Assembly (NCBI GenBank): GCA_031769625.1
Contig: JAUIMM010000171.1
Location: forward strand, 2,588,501 to 2,652,500
DNA from: Taudactylus pleione
Lineage: Eukaryota; Chordata; Amphibia; Anura; Myobatrachidae
Reading direction: 5' to 3'
Length of the DNA stretch: 64,000 nucleotides
Shown: piece by piece, positions 45,311-56,463 of the stretch
Numbering within the stretch: position 1 is the stretch's first letter
Layout of the letters: every line of letters begins with the position of its first letter
Program-made: the position numbers and the translations under genes
Notes under the pieces: model-generated
Told to the model about the DNA's origin: nothing
What the model saw: only the letters and a program-made list of their open reading frames with translations
Databases searched by the model: none

Positions 45311-46454
45311 AATTGAATTCCGCCCACTGACTATTAATCAGAATCTAAAATATGTGATGGACTAAATATATACATGGATCATGTGAGGTTTGTATGATGC
45401 ATGTTCTGATTAAAGGAAAGGTTCTTGATACCAGTAATGGTCAATTTTAGTATTTTTTTTTTCAGTCTTCCTTGTGCTGATGTTTTTGATTTTGTTCACT
45501 GTGTGGCACAATTTTACTTGGAAACCAATGTTATTGTAGTTTTATTGGGCATTTGTGGTTAGTTATTGTAATAGATTTAGTTTTGTTGTCCTATATAGAT
45601 GTTCTATACAATCCTACACTGATATTGAGTTGTTTGCAAAATTCTACTCTTATACAGTTTCTGGCTCTGCATATTTACCTTTTCAAGTCTACCTGTTATG
45701 CAGTTTTTAAAAATATAAAATGAATTGCCTAGTCTGTGTGTGAACTTATTTGCCTTGTATACTCATTAAAAAAAAAAACATACCTTTTTTTTCCCCCTCA
45801 AGAAAGGTATTACACAGTGCCCCAGTTTAGCTGTCAAGGGTCAACCTCCTGTAGACATTATTTAAATTAGATGTACTGCTGGACTTGAGGTCATGGGGAC
45901 TCAACTAGAGTTGGATGCAATTTCTGGCAAAAACATATTATGTAAAATATCAAGTGCTGGTGGCATATTGCTTCTATGCACTGTGACAAAAGCTGGAAAA
46001 GTTGTCAAGGGGAGAAGTATATAGCACTCTGAGAGAGGGAATCGTATTGTTTAGTTAGAGCCGGACAGTCAGGATTTACTTTTATGTTTGTTTATTTTGT
46101 GTTGCTAATAAAACTAGTTACCTATACCAAGTCCCTGGACTGGTGTACTACTTGGCTGCGGCAAGACCAGTGCAACCGTTTACCCAAGGAGATGGCACCC
46201 TTACTGTGGTCTTTCCTCAGACCATGTGAAAACCCAGTTCTATAAATAGAAGTGTTGTGCCATTTGTAGCTCATACGTGATGCGGGTCCTTGTCGCCTGA
46301 CAAGGGCATATTGTTTTTAACTTTCATTTCACTGTAATTTATTTTATTACACTAATTATCATCTATACCTAGACTGACAGCACTGGAGCTACAGATGGGT
46401 TCAAATACATCTAGCCTCCTGGTGTGTTTTACAGCCCTTCTAGTCGCGCCATGC
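45311..46454 (+). other. ST7L intron 2 without clear feature
   Basis: AT-rich. A stretch at 46010-46240 ('ggaatcgtattgtttagtta', 'gctaataaaactagttac', 'tggactggtgtactacttgg') has the look of a retroviral-type LTR with an AATAAA signal. No partner or inverted CA/TG ends were confirmed, so it is not called. Confidence 0.4.
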
Positions 46455-46775
46455 CGTGGTGTAACTCGGTAGCACCGAGCGTCTTTTTGTGCATCTTTTT
46501 ACTTTGCAGCATGCCTATGTTCTCTGTGGGTGACTGCGGGTGTATCTGCTTGCTAAACACTGGTTACAGTGTTACAGCTGCTGACACTGTAACGTAACAT
46601 TTCGCATGCAGATACACCCGCACTCGCTCAGAGAACGCAGGCATGCTGCATATCATTTTAATCAGCAGAAGCTGCTTGTGCTATCTTTTTGCATCGTCGT
46701 GCGAATAAGATGCATTTGAAGGTAAAAAGACGCAGAAAAAAATGCTCAGCGCTACCGAGTCACACTGAGCTCCCG
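46455..46775. mobile_element. Foldback element, about 320 bp
   Basis: Left arm: 'actcggtagcaccgagcgtc', 'gcatgccta.gttctctg', 'gcgggtgtatctgc'. Right arm, complementary: 'gcagatacacccgc', 'cagagaacgcaggcatgc', 'gacgcagaaa...gctcagcgctaccgagt'. The arms are long and well matched. Target duplication not resolved. Confidence 0.8.
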
Positions 46776-46860
46776 CGTTGTGTGATGCAACTTGTAGTGC
46801 ACGGAGGATAGATATATGTGGACACAACTGTAGGTACATTTTTAAATTTTTTTTCTTTTT

Positions 46861-46886
46861 ATTTATATATATATATATATATATAA
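46861..46886. repeat. (TA)n microsatellite
   Basis: Short TA run between T-rich blocks. Confidence 0.9.
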
Positions 46887-47427
46887 TTTTTTTTTCTTCT
46901 TATCTTATATATTTAAAACTGTGTGGGGGATGATTATCATCAGCACAAATTTTGCACAGTGGGGCAAATGCAACAGAAACGCCTCCTAGGATGAGTGTTC
47001 TGTAAGTTGTGTGCGCATGCCATTACTGTACTTCTGTCAATGGTAGCCCACCACTTCTCTCCTTGTGTCTGCCTCTTTTATCTTATTGAGTCCTAGGCAT
47101 AAGGTATGCTCTACTCAACATACACAGGGGGCCCCATGCCAGTTTGCTGCACATTTTGCATTTAAAAATTGGCTGTACGTCAGCCGGCAGCTTGACATGA
47201 GCCCCGATGTTTTAAAAAGTTGCACTTAGACTTCACATAATGTTTTTTTTGAGCATGTTCCTGCTACTACATGGGATATTCACTCTCTTTGTATAAAACT
47301 ATTATTCTTATGAATATTTTACCTATACAAATGCAGACATAACCATGCAGAAATGTATAAAGGTGAAGAAACTATACAATTAATTTCTTATAGTCCTCAA
47401 GATGGTGACCCTATACCATAAATTAGG
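46887..47427 (+). other. ST7L intron 2 without recognisable feature
   Basis: Nothing recognised. Confidence 0.45.
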
Positions 47428-48222
47428 GCTGTATTCAGTTAGGTGCGAAAAGTCAGTTTCTGCGGAAAAGTATCGCAAGTGACGTCATTTGCTCCGTATT
47501 CAATTTTAAAGACTTATCGCTGGTGCGGAAACTCAATGCAATGGGAGCTGCGAAAAAGTTTTGCCTATGGATAGGTGTCAAAAAAAAGTGCAGAATTGGG
47601 GTTTTGGGGTGCTAAGCTGCGGGAACCACCCTGCACCCTTGGGACAGTCCTCCAAAGGTAAACTGTGTAAAAAAAGTGAAAAAAATTCTTTAGATCACCC
47701 CAAAAAAGTTTTCATTTTGGTGGCGAAAAAGTACAAGTTGGGGAACAAAAAATAAAAATTTGCGAAATAGACTCCAGGGGGGACCCCAAGTATTCCCCGG
47801 GTGTTTTTAAGTTTGCAGGTGCTTGCGGAAGGTGGTTATTTTTCCATTTTTAAAACTTCACTTTAGCAACTAAAAATATGCTAGCACCCTTTTTCATGTA
47901 CCCCAAATTTGCTGGGACTACTAATTTCCTGCAAAAAACCCCTGCTAAATGCTATTCTTCACCACTTATGCAAAGATGCTAAAGAACAGCTATTGAGAGC
48001 ATTTAAGTACCCCAAATACCTTCAGCAGGGCTATTCTGGGGTATCTAGAGTGATCCCCAATATCAGTGCATCGCTGGGTCACGTTTTTCGACGATTTCTA
48101 ATTGAATATGGGGAAAGCGGGCATGCGCGCGATACATTTTCGCATTGAAAACCAGCAATGTCGGCAAAGTCCGGCATGCGAAAAGTAAAGGACTTTTTCC
48201 ATGGAATTGTATATGCCCCTTA
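47428..48222. mobile_element. Foldback element with 'gggctgtattcagtt' start
   Basis: It starts gggctgtattcagttaggtg and ends 'gaattgtatatgcccctta'. Arms carry 'gcgaaaa' and 'tttttcg' blocks in opposite directions. It contains several A-runs that produce a Lys-rich frame. It belongs with the elements at 818-1447 and 49825-50041 by its ends. Confidence 0.55.
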
Positions 48223-49304
48223 GTATGAAAGCTACTTTTATCATAGTTATATTGTATAGCAATTGATATTCCTTCTATTAGTAGATGCAATTTATTTGGC
48301 ACTTTCAGGAATAATAGGACTTGATGGTGATTGTTATCCAGTTTCCATTATAATAATTTATGGCACATGCCGTTTTCCCCTAATGCGTCTGTTTTTTTTT
48401 TTACAAAATAAACAGGAGATAGGAATGTAGTGAACACTTTCTATATAGCAATATAATAAAAAGATTACACAGATTCATATTACTTGTAGCATCAGTAGGA
48501 CTAGCTAGACTACCAAAATAGTTTTTAAAAATGTGGAAAATCTTAAATATTATGTGACTAAAGTCGTTTAAAGTTTAGAGGGTAATTATACAGGGGGATA
48601 GACCTTTCCTTATTATTTTAGAAATTCTGATAATTGGCTATAATTACCAAATTACTGTTTTTCCTCATGTGGAACTTGGAAGGAACAGGAGGTTGTGTCA
48701 CTGTATAAGAATATTTACTGCTGCTTAGAATATTGGTTCCATTCTAGTGAAGCAAGAAATCTGCCCCTTTGTGCAGCATCAGGTTATCTCTGCATCCATT
48801 TTAGTAACCATATGACAGGGCAGCAGACAAGGCTGAGAGATTTTAGGATCGTCAAGAATTCACATCATTTTCAAACACGTGTTTAGTAAAGACATGAGGT
48901 GTTATTATTTTTAGGAGTGCTAGAGGCTATAAAGTGCTTGGGAATCTGTTATACCTCTTTTTTACCAAATAAAAAACAAAAGTTATTACCGGGGCAACCT
49001 GGGGTGACGTTTGGTGTAAAAGGGTCTAGGAAAAATAACCCAGGTCGAGTTACCTGAAATCCGACTCTGGTAGGTGTTTACACATCAGGATATTTTTTGG
49101 AACATTGATGCACAAATAAGTTTATATAAATATAGCCGCCAGTGGTAACTGCAGTGCAAGATCAGCTTGATTGCATTTGGAAATGAAATTGTGATGTGTA
49201 ATATGTTGTTCTAACTATACTGTATATAGAGACCCAATAGACAAATAGATTTTATAGGGATTATTGTGCTAGTTGATTAAATAGTTTTGTAACTTGTCTT
49301 ACAG
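48223..49304 (+). other. ST7L intron 2, last part
   Basis: AT-rich intron DNA. At 48990-49080 is a fragment of the 'aacccaggtcgagttacc' repeat related to 2041-2544. It ends at the exon 3 acceptor. Confidence 0.5.
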
Positions 49305-49467
49305 ATTTTTGAGTGGTGTTACTTTAGAAAGTACGGCACATCTTTCATTGAGCAAGTATCTATAAACCATTTACGTCCTTTGATGGGCGGGATTGACCCT
49401 GGATCCTCTACAGAGGGTTTCTTTCCCAACACAGGAGACCATGAGACCAGCAGACAGAGTTTGTCAG
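49305..49467 (+). CDS. ST7L: ST7L coding exon 3
   Basis: Residues 85-138 plus one base. Acceptor cttacag|ATTTTT, donor TCAG|GTGAGT. It reads [19 protein letters not shown], then [10 protein letters not shown], then a variable Ser/Gly-rich loop and ETSRQSLS. The IFEWWYF...GTSFIEQVS block is conserved in the family and completes the second membrane segment. One Trp of FEWWYF is Cys here. The loop length is close to human ST7L, and the ETSRQ ending is ST7L-like. Confidence 0.95.
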
Positions 49468-49824
49468 GTGAGTGACAGTGACTGGATAGCATTCACATGC
49501 ATTTCCGCGCACACACATTACATGAGTTGCGGATAAATGGAATAGTTAGTGACCGGGTTATAAACAAAAGAAAGAGTCAAAATAGAAATGTAGTACAGCG
49601 CTATTTGCAATCAGAATAAATTATTATGACTATTACAGATGTGTCCTCACTCATCTTTGCTGCAGTCTTGCCAAACAGCCCCTCTCAGTGCGCCTGGTCC
49701 AATGAGACTCTGCTACCGTCAGGCTTCTTTTGCCGAAAATGCGTCTAAATCGCAATGAGGCGTGACTTGGAGACTGTGCTGATTAATTTGATATGCAGCA
49801 CTTGTATATCTGTGTGCGACTAAG
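49468..49824 (+). other. ST7L intron 3, first part
   Basis: A diverged repeat at 49635-49790 begins 'ttacagatgtgtcctcactc'. Nothing else recognised. Confidence 0.45.
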
Positions 49825-50041
49825 GGCCGTATTCAATTGCCGGCGAAAAGCCGTTCTCGACAAAATGATGTTATTTCGCCAGGCGAGAACGTTTCCCCGT
49901 ATTCAATTCCGTTTTCGCATCCTTTGGAATTGAATAGGGCGAAAAGCGGTGACGAGCATGATACTTTTCCGGAGCCAAAACTAGCGATGACGGCGGAAAG
50001 TACACCATGTGAAAAGTCCGGGACTTGAATACGGGCCTTAG
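49825..50041. mobile_element. Foldback MITE with 'agggccgtattcaatt' ends
   Basis: The left end taagggccgtattcaattgc and right end cttgaatacgggcctta are inverted repeats. Inner 'ggcgaaaagc' / 'gcgaaaagcgg' and 'gttctcg' blocks are repeated. No coding capacity. Confidence 0.8.
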
Positions 50042-50600
50042 TCTCTCAATCATCATACAAAGTGATACGATGCAATGGCCGCAGATTTTTTTCACACCAA
50101 GTTCTGTTTACAGACTCCGTTGCACACAGATATACAAGTCCAAATCCTCAAAACATATGTTATACGTCACCGTGGTCTATTGTTTTCCATGGCTGCAGAA
50201 AGGATCAGTGACATGAATGAGATAATGACTCCTGAAAGTATTTGATATTTGGGGATAATTCAATTATCCCCAATAATTTTTCGGGCGAATAAAATGGGAC
50301 TTACCTTCAGGCAATTCAATTAATGCCCGTTTTATGCGCTTGAAAAATGACCTGTTTCTGGGCGAATACAAATAAGATCCATGCTAAGTACACGGACCTA
50401 CGTTATTTTCTGCCGGCTGTCCAATAACTGTCATTATGTGGGATTTTTTTCGAAGCCTGTTGAGCTGAATACAAAATCCCTGACAAGGGATGCCGGCAGC
50501 CATGCTTCTAGGCTATTTGAATAGCCCCAAGGACACCAATTAGCTGCAGAACTTTACCGCGTCTAATTGAATCCCGCCCCATAGTTGTAAATGGCTGTCC
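50042..50600 (+). repeat. Intron DNA and a diverged foldback repeat
   Basis: From about 50250 to 50580 the blocks 'gggataattcaattatcccc', 'gcaattcaattaatgcccg' and 'ctaattgaatcccgcccc' indicate a diverged foldback element that abuts the 45-bp minisatellite. Confidence 0.45.
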
Positions 50601-51140
50601 TTGCCGACTGATGTCTGCTACTGGAGCGCAGAGCATGCTGATTACTTGCCGACTGATGTCTGCTGCTGGAGCGCAGAGCATGCTGATTACTTGCCGACTG
50701 ATGTCTGCTGCTGGAGCGCAGAGCATGCTGATTACTTGCCGACTGATGTCTGCTGCTAGAGCCCAGAGCATGCTGATTACTTGCCGACTGATGTCTGCTG
50801 CTGGAGCGCAGAGCATGCTGATTACTTGCCGACTGATGTCTGCTGCTGGAGTGCAGAGCATGCTGATTACTTGCCGACTGATGTCTGCTGCTAGAGCCCA
50901 GAGCATGCTGATTACTTGCCGACTGATGTCTGCTGCTGGAGTGCAGAGCATGCTGATTACTTGCCGACTGATGTCTGCTGCTGGAGCACAGAGCATGCTG
51001 ATTACTTGCCGACTGATGTCTGCTGCTGGAGTGCAGAGCATGCTGATTACTTGCCGACTGATGTCTGCTGCTGGAGTGCAGAGCATGCTGATTACTTGCC
51101 GACTGATGTCTGCTGCTGGAGTGCAGAGCATGCTGATTAC
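50601..51140. repeat. 45-bp minisatellite, 12 copies
   Basis: Units start every 45 bp from 50601 to 51096 and begin ttgccgactgatgtctgctg; a thirteenth partial unit begins at 51141. Units differ almost only at one spot: gcgcag in copies 1-3 and 5; gcccag (with 'ctaga') in 4 and 7; gtgcag in 6, 8 and 10-12; gcacag in 9. Because 45 is divisible by 3, frames stay open for about 180-207 codons on both strands. No start context, splice signal or known domain supports a gene. It lies in ST7L intron 3. Confidence 0.97.
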
Positions 51141-51144
51141 TTGC

Positions 51145-51764
51145 AGACTCTAGAAAAATAATGGCTCTCTGTTAGTCTATTGGTGATGGAAGTTGCAGAC
51201 ACTGATGGTTTACTGGACTGTTTGTTTTTAAATATGTTTTATTAAAAACATTTTTTGACACACCAGTTATATTAATTTATTATTACAAATAGCTCTGTTA
51301 CATTTATCTATTGACAGGGTTTTGCACAGTTACAGAATAAGCTGAACATATTCACCAATGAAGACTTGCTGGGTGTAAAAAGCAGATGTTGCACAGTCTA
51401 GTTCCCACTTGATTGACTCAGACGGGGTCACGGGTGCAGAATTCAATGTGACTCAGTGTGTAGCTTAGTGAGAACACATCATGTCTCTCGCTCATACACC
51501 TAGGGGTTTTAGCTGCTGATTCATGATAAGTGTGCATGTCAAATTAGCTATATAGCATAAAATAACTATTTGTCTTTTTCAGTGTAAATTCCTTCTATCT
51601 GAATACTGTTTTGCATATAGTTGCTGTTCGTTCAATGGTTCCTAATAGGATTGAAAACTTGATGCCCTCAAGTACATGTAGATATGAACTTTTAGGGTTC
51701 CTACAAATCATTAGAAAATGACAGAACTCATGACAGCTGTATGTGTTATTTTAAGATTTAGTTT

Positions 51765-51810
<46 letters not shown>

Positions 51811-51903
51811 ATATATTATATTGGATAATGATATGGTGTTTAACTCTTAATCACACAAATAAGATACTCAAAAGTGACAGGTCCTTTTCGCCACCCCCTC
51901 CCA
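51145..51903 (+). other. ST7L intron 3 with (TA)n at 51766-51810
   Basis: AT-rich intron DNA. A TA microsatellite of about 45 bp lies at 51766-51810. No exon seen. Confidence 0.6.
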
Positions 51904-52270
51904 TTTTACTTTATGGGACCTATGTAGCATTCCCGCTAGGCTGCTTTAGTGGGGCGCCGCGCCCTGCCTGATTTCAAAAGGGCAGAATGCGCCTTGCCCT
52001 TTTGGCGATGCCCCGCTAGAACAACCTGCCGGTCGAAGTGTTTTTCATTTGGGCAAAATTGTGATGCAGCGATCATGCGCCTGGCATCTATTCACAGAGA
52101 CAGGAGAGCTTGGGGGCAGCCCCCCAAGAGTAATGAAAAGGGGGGGGTGTCATAAAGTCATGCCCCTTCTCTCGTGGCCTTCTTTTTGGGAGAAGTGCCT
52201 CACTACTATACATGATGAAAATAAAGTATGTGGGGGTAATTATGGATTGAACTCCCTGCAAGTTCATTGT
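51904..52270. repeat. GC-rich interspersed repeat, second copy
   Basis: 'attcccgctaggctgcttta' and 'gtggggcgccgcgccctgcc' match 5348-5385, and 'tgaaaaggggggggtgtcataaag' matches 5607-5630. It lies just left of the 33-bp minisatellite. Confidence 0.6.
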
Positions 52271-52386
52271 AAATATCGGAGGCATTGATCATGCCTCCTT
52301 TACTTAATTAGCACTTCCAAAAATCTGCTCTTTCTGCGGAGACAGATTTTTGGAATCGTGCAATACTTCTCCTGTTTCTCCGGAGC

Positions 52387-53085
52387 TCGCTCCCCACATC
52401 ATCTGCCCAGTGTGCCTTCTCCCTCCCCACATCATCTGCCCAGTGTGCCTTCTCCCTCCCCACATCATCTGCCCAGTGGGCCTTCTCCCTCCCCACATCA
52501 TCTGCCCAGTGGGCCTTCTCCCTCCCCGAATCATCATCTGCCCAGTGGGCCTTCTCCCTCCCCGAATCATCATCTGCCCAGTGTGCCTTCTCCCTCCCCA
52601 CATCATCTGCCCAGAGCGCCTTCTCCCTCCCCACATCATCTGCCCAGTGTGCCTTCTCCGTCCCCACATCCTCTGTCCAGTGCGCCTTCTCCCTCCCCAC
52701 ATCATCTGCCCAGTGCGCCTTCTCCCTCCCCACATCATCTGCCCAGAGCGCCTTCTCCCTCCCCACATCATCTGCCCAGTGCGCCTTCTCCCTCCCCACA
52801 TCATCTGCCCAGTGTGCCTTCTCCGTCCCCACATCTGCCCAGTGTGCCTTCTCCCTCCCCACATCCTTTGCCAAGTGTGCCTTCTCCCTCCCTACATCCT
52901 CTGTCCAGTGCGCCTTCTCCCTCCCCACATCATCTGTCCAGTGCGCCTTCTCCCTCCCCACATCATCTGCCAAGTGTGCCTTCTCCCTCTCCGAATCATC
53001 ATCTGCTCAGTGTGCCTTCTCCCTCCCCGAATCATCATCTGCCCAGTGTGCCTTCTCCCTCCCTGTATTCTCAGCCAAGTGTATC
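52387..53085. repeat. 33-bp minisatellite, about 21 units
   Basis: The unit is ccccacatcatctgcccagt followed by 'gtgccttctccct'. Most units are 33 bp; four are 36 bp (extra 'atc' in 'gaatcatcatctg') and one is 30 bp. All length changes are multiples of three, so frames stay open on both strands: one plus frame reads HHLPSVPSPSP repeats and another PPHIICPVCLL repeats. The longest frame (52350-53282) starts from TTG, not ATG, and lies in an intron. No gene is supported. Confidence 0.95.
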
Positions 53086-54440
53086 TGCTCCCACCCCCGC
53101 ATCCTCTACCCAGTGTGCCACCCCCCCGTGCTGCCAGCTCCTCCCCTCCAATGTCATACATCATGCCGCCCTCCGGCAATGCCGGCTTCTCTGTCTGGTG
53201 TCTTACCCCCAATCCCCGCTGCCGACATGTCATATCTGTTCCAGGCAAATATAACATTAATTTGGTTAACCTGAGAAAATAATGTATCCCCTGTGTAACA
53301 GGCAGATTGTGAACCTTTTCCAGGTTATAATGGGTTAAAACCTTCTGTGTTGAGTATTCCTTGCATTGTGATAATTAGGATTTAGTTGTACTAACAGAAA
53401 TTGGTATTTTTTGTGTTAGGACTTGTCCACATGAACAGAAAACTCACAATGCTTCCAAACAGAATGCCTCTATGTAATTACTGCTGGCAAGGGAACTATT
53501 CCTGGTGTCTGCATCGTTTTCTCAGTTATTTTACTGCCACTTACAATAGTGCTGTCTCTGAGGACCCCATACACACCTGGCATAGGCATCAATAAATAAT
53601 TAGCCTGCAGTATTTGCCCTTTGCTATATTCATGCCACATTCTGTCTGGTTTGTGTAACGCAATAATTCTAATCAGTATTTACTAGACGTTTTTAACACT
53701 TCTGCCAAGCATATTAATATCTTCCTAGAGAAAATGTGTAAATTAGAGATCAAATTTTGTGACCAAAACCAGAGACCGGAGAAAAAGCCACTCAAGTAAC
53801 ACAGGACTTCCAATCTACACAAGGAAAAGCTGCATGGCTATAGCTGTGATTGGTCACATAACCTGTGACATAATGACCACCCACCCACCAGTAATGTGAT
53901 TGTGTGTCTGGTGTACTTGCCTCATTCCCTTCCTCATTAACTTGCATATTAAGAAAAGTGCAAACAATACACAGTAAATTGGCCACTTCCATAGGAGTGT
54001 TTAGCTGGCCCATCACGTAGAACCCATGTCCCGCACCCTGTGCCCAATATAACAGCTCTCCGTTCTTTCTTTCTTCCCCTCTATTAGTGGTGGTTACTGA
54101 TCAAGCAACAATGAATAATTGCTATAATAGTATCGTGAAATAGCAGAGCAGGTCCATTTGCAACATACCAGTCAAGTGCCCATGTCTGTTTTCTTACCTA
54201 TTTCTTTCCATGTCTCTGTGATGGATAGCATTAGCAGCAATGGTGATAGCCTGTGTCTGCAATAGAGAGAAAATCTTAATGAATTCATCTAACTAAATTG
54301 TGAGGCGTCCATGTGAGAACATTTCACATGTTTTTGGCTAAAAAAAACATTGTGATTTCAAGTAGGGAAACTGCAGTGCTTTTAAACTAACCAAACGACT
54401 TGTTGCTTTTATCTGGCAGAGTTAGTAAATACTTACCTTT
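53086..54440 (+). other. ST7L intron 3, last part
   Basis: After a C-rich flank (to about 53240) there is single-copy-looking intron sequence. No exon or mobile element end recognised. Confidence 0.5.
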
Positions 54441-54545
54441 GGAGCTGTCGGGATCTTCACTGCTGCTGGTCGTCAGGATTTGAACACAGGTCCGGCAGTA
54501 TTTCATACCGATCCCAATAAGACAGACCTCCAGGAGACAGCCAGA
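54441..54545. repeat. Fragment of the repeat seen at 16768-17045
   Basis: 'gtcaggatttgaacacaggt' and 'cagtatttcataccgatccc' match the end of that repeat ('gtcggaatttgaaccgacgg', 'cagtatttcatacccaaccc'). Confidence 0.5.
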
Positions 54546-54821
54546 TGTGGATCGCAGGCTGCCAGTTACACAGCATTGATATATGTAGTACAATATGTTC
54601 TGTAAACAGTTTGTGTACATTCACTCTGGGCTGCCAAGAGATCTGTCAGGCCCTGGTACTAGGGGGATTGAATATCTGGGTTCTTTTTAGAAGCTGTGTG
54701 CCACCAACGTTGGGGGCATGGGTATGTTTATCTAGCAGGCCCATGCGGGGACAAATGGACCCTCCAAATGTAATATTTAATCTTACAGATTGTGCTAGTA
54801 ACACTAATCTTGCCTTTCTAG

Positions 54822-54876
54822 AATGTAAAGTGTGGAGGAACCCTTTAAATCTTTTCAGAGGAGCAGAGTACAACAG
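54822..54876 (+). CDS. ST7L: ST7L coding exon 4
   Basis: Residues 139-156 plus two bases. Acceptor cctttctag|AATG, donor AACAG|GTATTT. With the G from exon 3 it reads [18 protein letters not shown], followed by R completed in exon 5. This block is invariant in ST7 and ST7L. A 32-bp near-copy of its 3' part lies in intron 4 at 58517-58548. Confidence 0.96.
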
Positions 54877-54910
54877 GTATTTGTTATTATTAAGTGTTTG
54901 TATATATACA

Positions 54911-54913
54911 CGT

Positions 54914-54961
<48 letters not shown>

Positions 54962-55044
54962 TGTATATAGTAGCCAAGGTTCACCTTTTGATTATAAAGA
55001 CTCCGAGTGCCGCCTCACTTCATACATAGTGGTGTATATGTATG

Positions 55045-55088
<44 letters not shown>
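54911..55088. repeat. (GT)n and (TA)n microsatellites
   Basis: A GT run of about 45 bp at 54914-54965 and a TA run at 55048-55087, 80 bp apart, at the start of intron 4. Confidence 0.95.
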
Positions 55089-55090
<2 letters not shown>

Positions 55091-55129
55091 CGCACCCGCG
55101 AGACTTTGCGAGCATTGATAATAGTATAA

Positions 55130-55650
55130 ATAAATAGAAAATATTGTTCATTACAGGTGGACTAAAGGTCCCAGCAAGCCTGCCTGGGCAAGATGGCACT
55201 TGTCGTACCACAAGTGCCAGTATTCTCGGACATTAAGGGCACCTGTAATCCAATAAAAAACTGGACTCTCACACCAAATATCATATTTTATTAAAGACAC
55301 CCTGACACAATCCTCATTTACTCATTTATTACTAACAAAATGAAGGGTTTCACATCCTCTTCGCTTCCTGTAGCATCCCGATTCTTGTCAAGGGATTCTT
55401 GCAGCATTTGCTCCTTCAGGAGACCGTCACGAATAAGCGGGGACTCGGGGACACTTTCCATAGGAATAAATGGGACCGCGCTGACTGATTCAAATGCTGG
55501 AACTGCCGCAAACCACTGGACTGCCCCAGTCTCTTTGAGGAAGTGGAGGGGGGGGGGAGGTTGGGAGGTCTTTTTCTCTCTCTTGCTTGCTGCTCTGCAA
55601 AACAAAGCAAAGCAGCAGTAAAAATGGATGACACCCATCCAAACAATAGA
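55130..55650 (-). repeat. Unclassified repeat family, minus copy
   Basis: Read on the minus strand it shows, in order, 'tttgcggcagttccagcatt', 'cctatggaaagtgtccc', 'cgggatgctaca', 'gaggatgtga', 'cttgtggtacgacaagtgcc' and 'gctgggacctttagtccac', matching 43080-43470. The 136-aa minus-strand frame at 55318-55728 lies in this repeat and is not called. Confidence 0.6.
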
Positions 55651-55871
55651 GAGAGAGAAATTTTGTAATTGCAAGTTTATTTTGTACTGACTACATATAT
55701 CCATTTCCATATTTGATGATTTAGCCAAATAACAATATTATCAGTCATATTCATCTTTATATAGTGTATGAGTGTATGTTGTCAGGGGCTGACTAAAGTA
55801 TTGCAAGATGAAAATACATGTTACCTCAATATATTGGATACAAAAATTATATATAAAAACATTAGCTGAAG

Positions 55872-56270
55872 TACCCGGCGTTGCCTGGGTTTAAATTGTC
55901 AAGTTATTAAGTTTTATTATGTTATGTCGTCCAAATCCATCCAGTGGAAAGCCCAGAACAGGCTCCCCAGGTCAAAGTTCTGCCTAGCGTACCCCAACAG
56001 GAGGTCCGACCGGGACCTCAACCCCCAGTATGTCTTCTGGGATCCAATGTTACCACTCTGAGGTTTTCGTCCAAATCCATACAGTGGAAGGCTCAGAACA
56101 GGCTCCCCGGGTCAAAGTTCTGCCTAGCGTACACCAACAGGCGGTCCGACCAGGACCCTAAACCCCCTAAAACCTGACCAGGTTTCATCCCAATCGGTGC
56201 AGGGATGTCCGAATGCATTACCAGACGGACAAACAAGCAAACAAACAGACCAATTAATTTTATATATAAG
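55872..56270 (+). repeat. Repeat with 'acccggcgttgcctgggt' head and a 140-bp internal duplication
   Basis: It begins agtacccggcgttgcctggg, a motif of a widespread animal repeat. Two units starting cgtccaaatccat at 55928 and 56068 are about 90 percent alike. It ends 'ggacaaacaagcaaacaaac'. The class is not certain; LINE or Penelope-like is possible. Confidence 0.55.
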
Positions 56271-56406
56271 ATTTGTTGCTCTGTCGCATTGTTACTACGT
56301 GGTCCAATAGCTTACTAATAACTTACTTTTTCGATACTAAATAACTGTGTAAGATTTGGCAGCTTTACCTTGAGAGCTGTGGAAGATATTCACCAACAAA
56401 GAAACT

Positions 56407-56409
56407 TAT

Positions 56410-56458
<49 letters not shown>
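56407..56458. repeat. (TA)n microsatellite
   Basis: About 50 bp of TA dinucleotides. Confidence 0.95.

Positions 56459-56463
<5 letters not shown>

Noticed and set aside
46010..46240. Possible solo LTR with an AATAAA signal
   Set aside because: No TG...CA ends, target duplication or second copy could be shown.
50508..51153. 180-aa and 207-aa open frames on opposite strands
   Set aside because: Both arise because the 45-bp minisatellite period is a multiple of three. They consist only of the repeat.
52304..53282. Open frames of 186-310 aa on both strands (Pro/Ser/His, Cys/Ile/Pro and Trp/Ala/Asp-rich)
   Set aside because: Four frames are open over the same 33-bp repeat, so openness is not evidence of coding. 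The longest begins at TTG and lies within ST7L intron 3.
55318..55728. 136-aa minus-strand open frame
   Set aside because: It coincides with the minus copy of the unclassified repeat family. The plus copy at 43 kb does not keep the frame.
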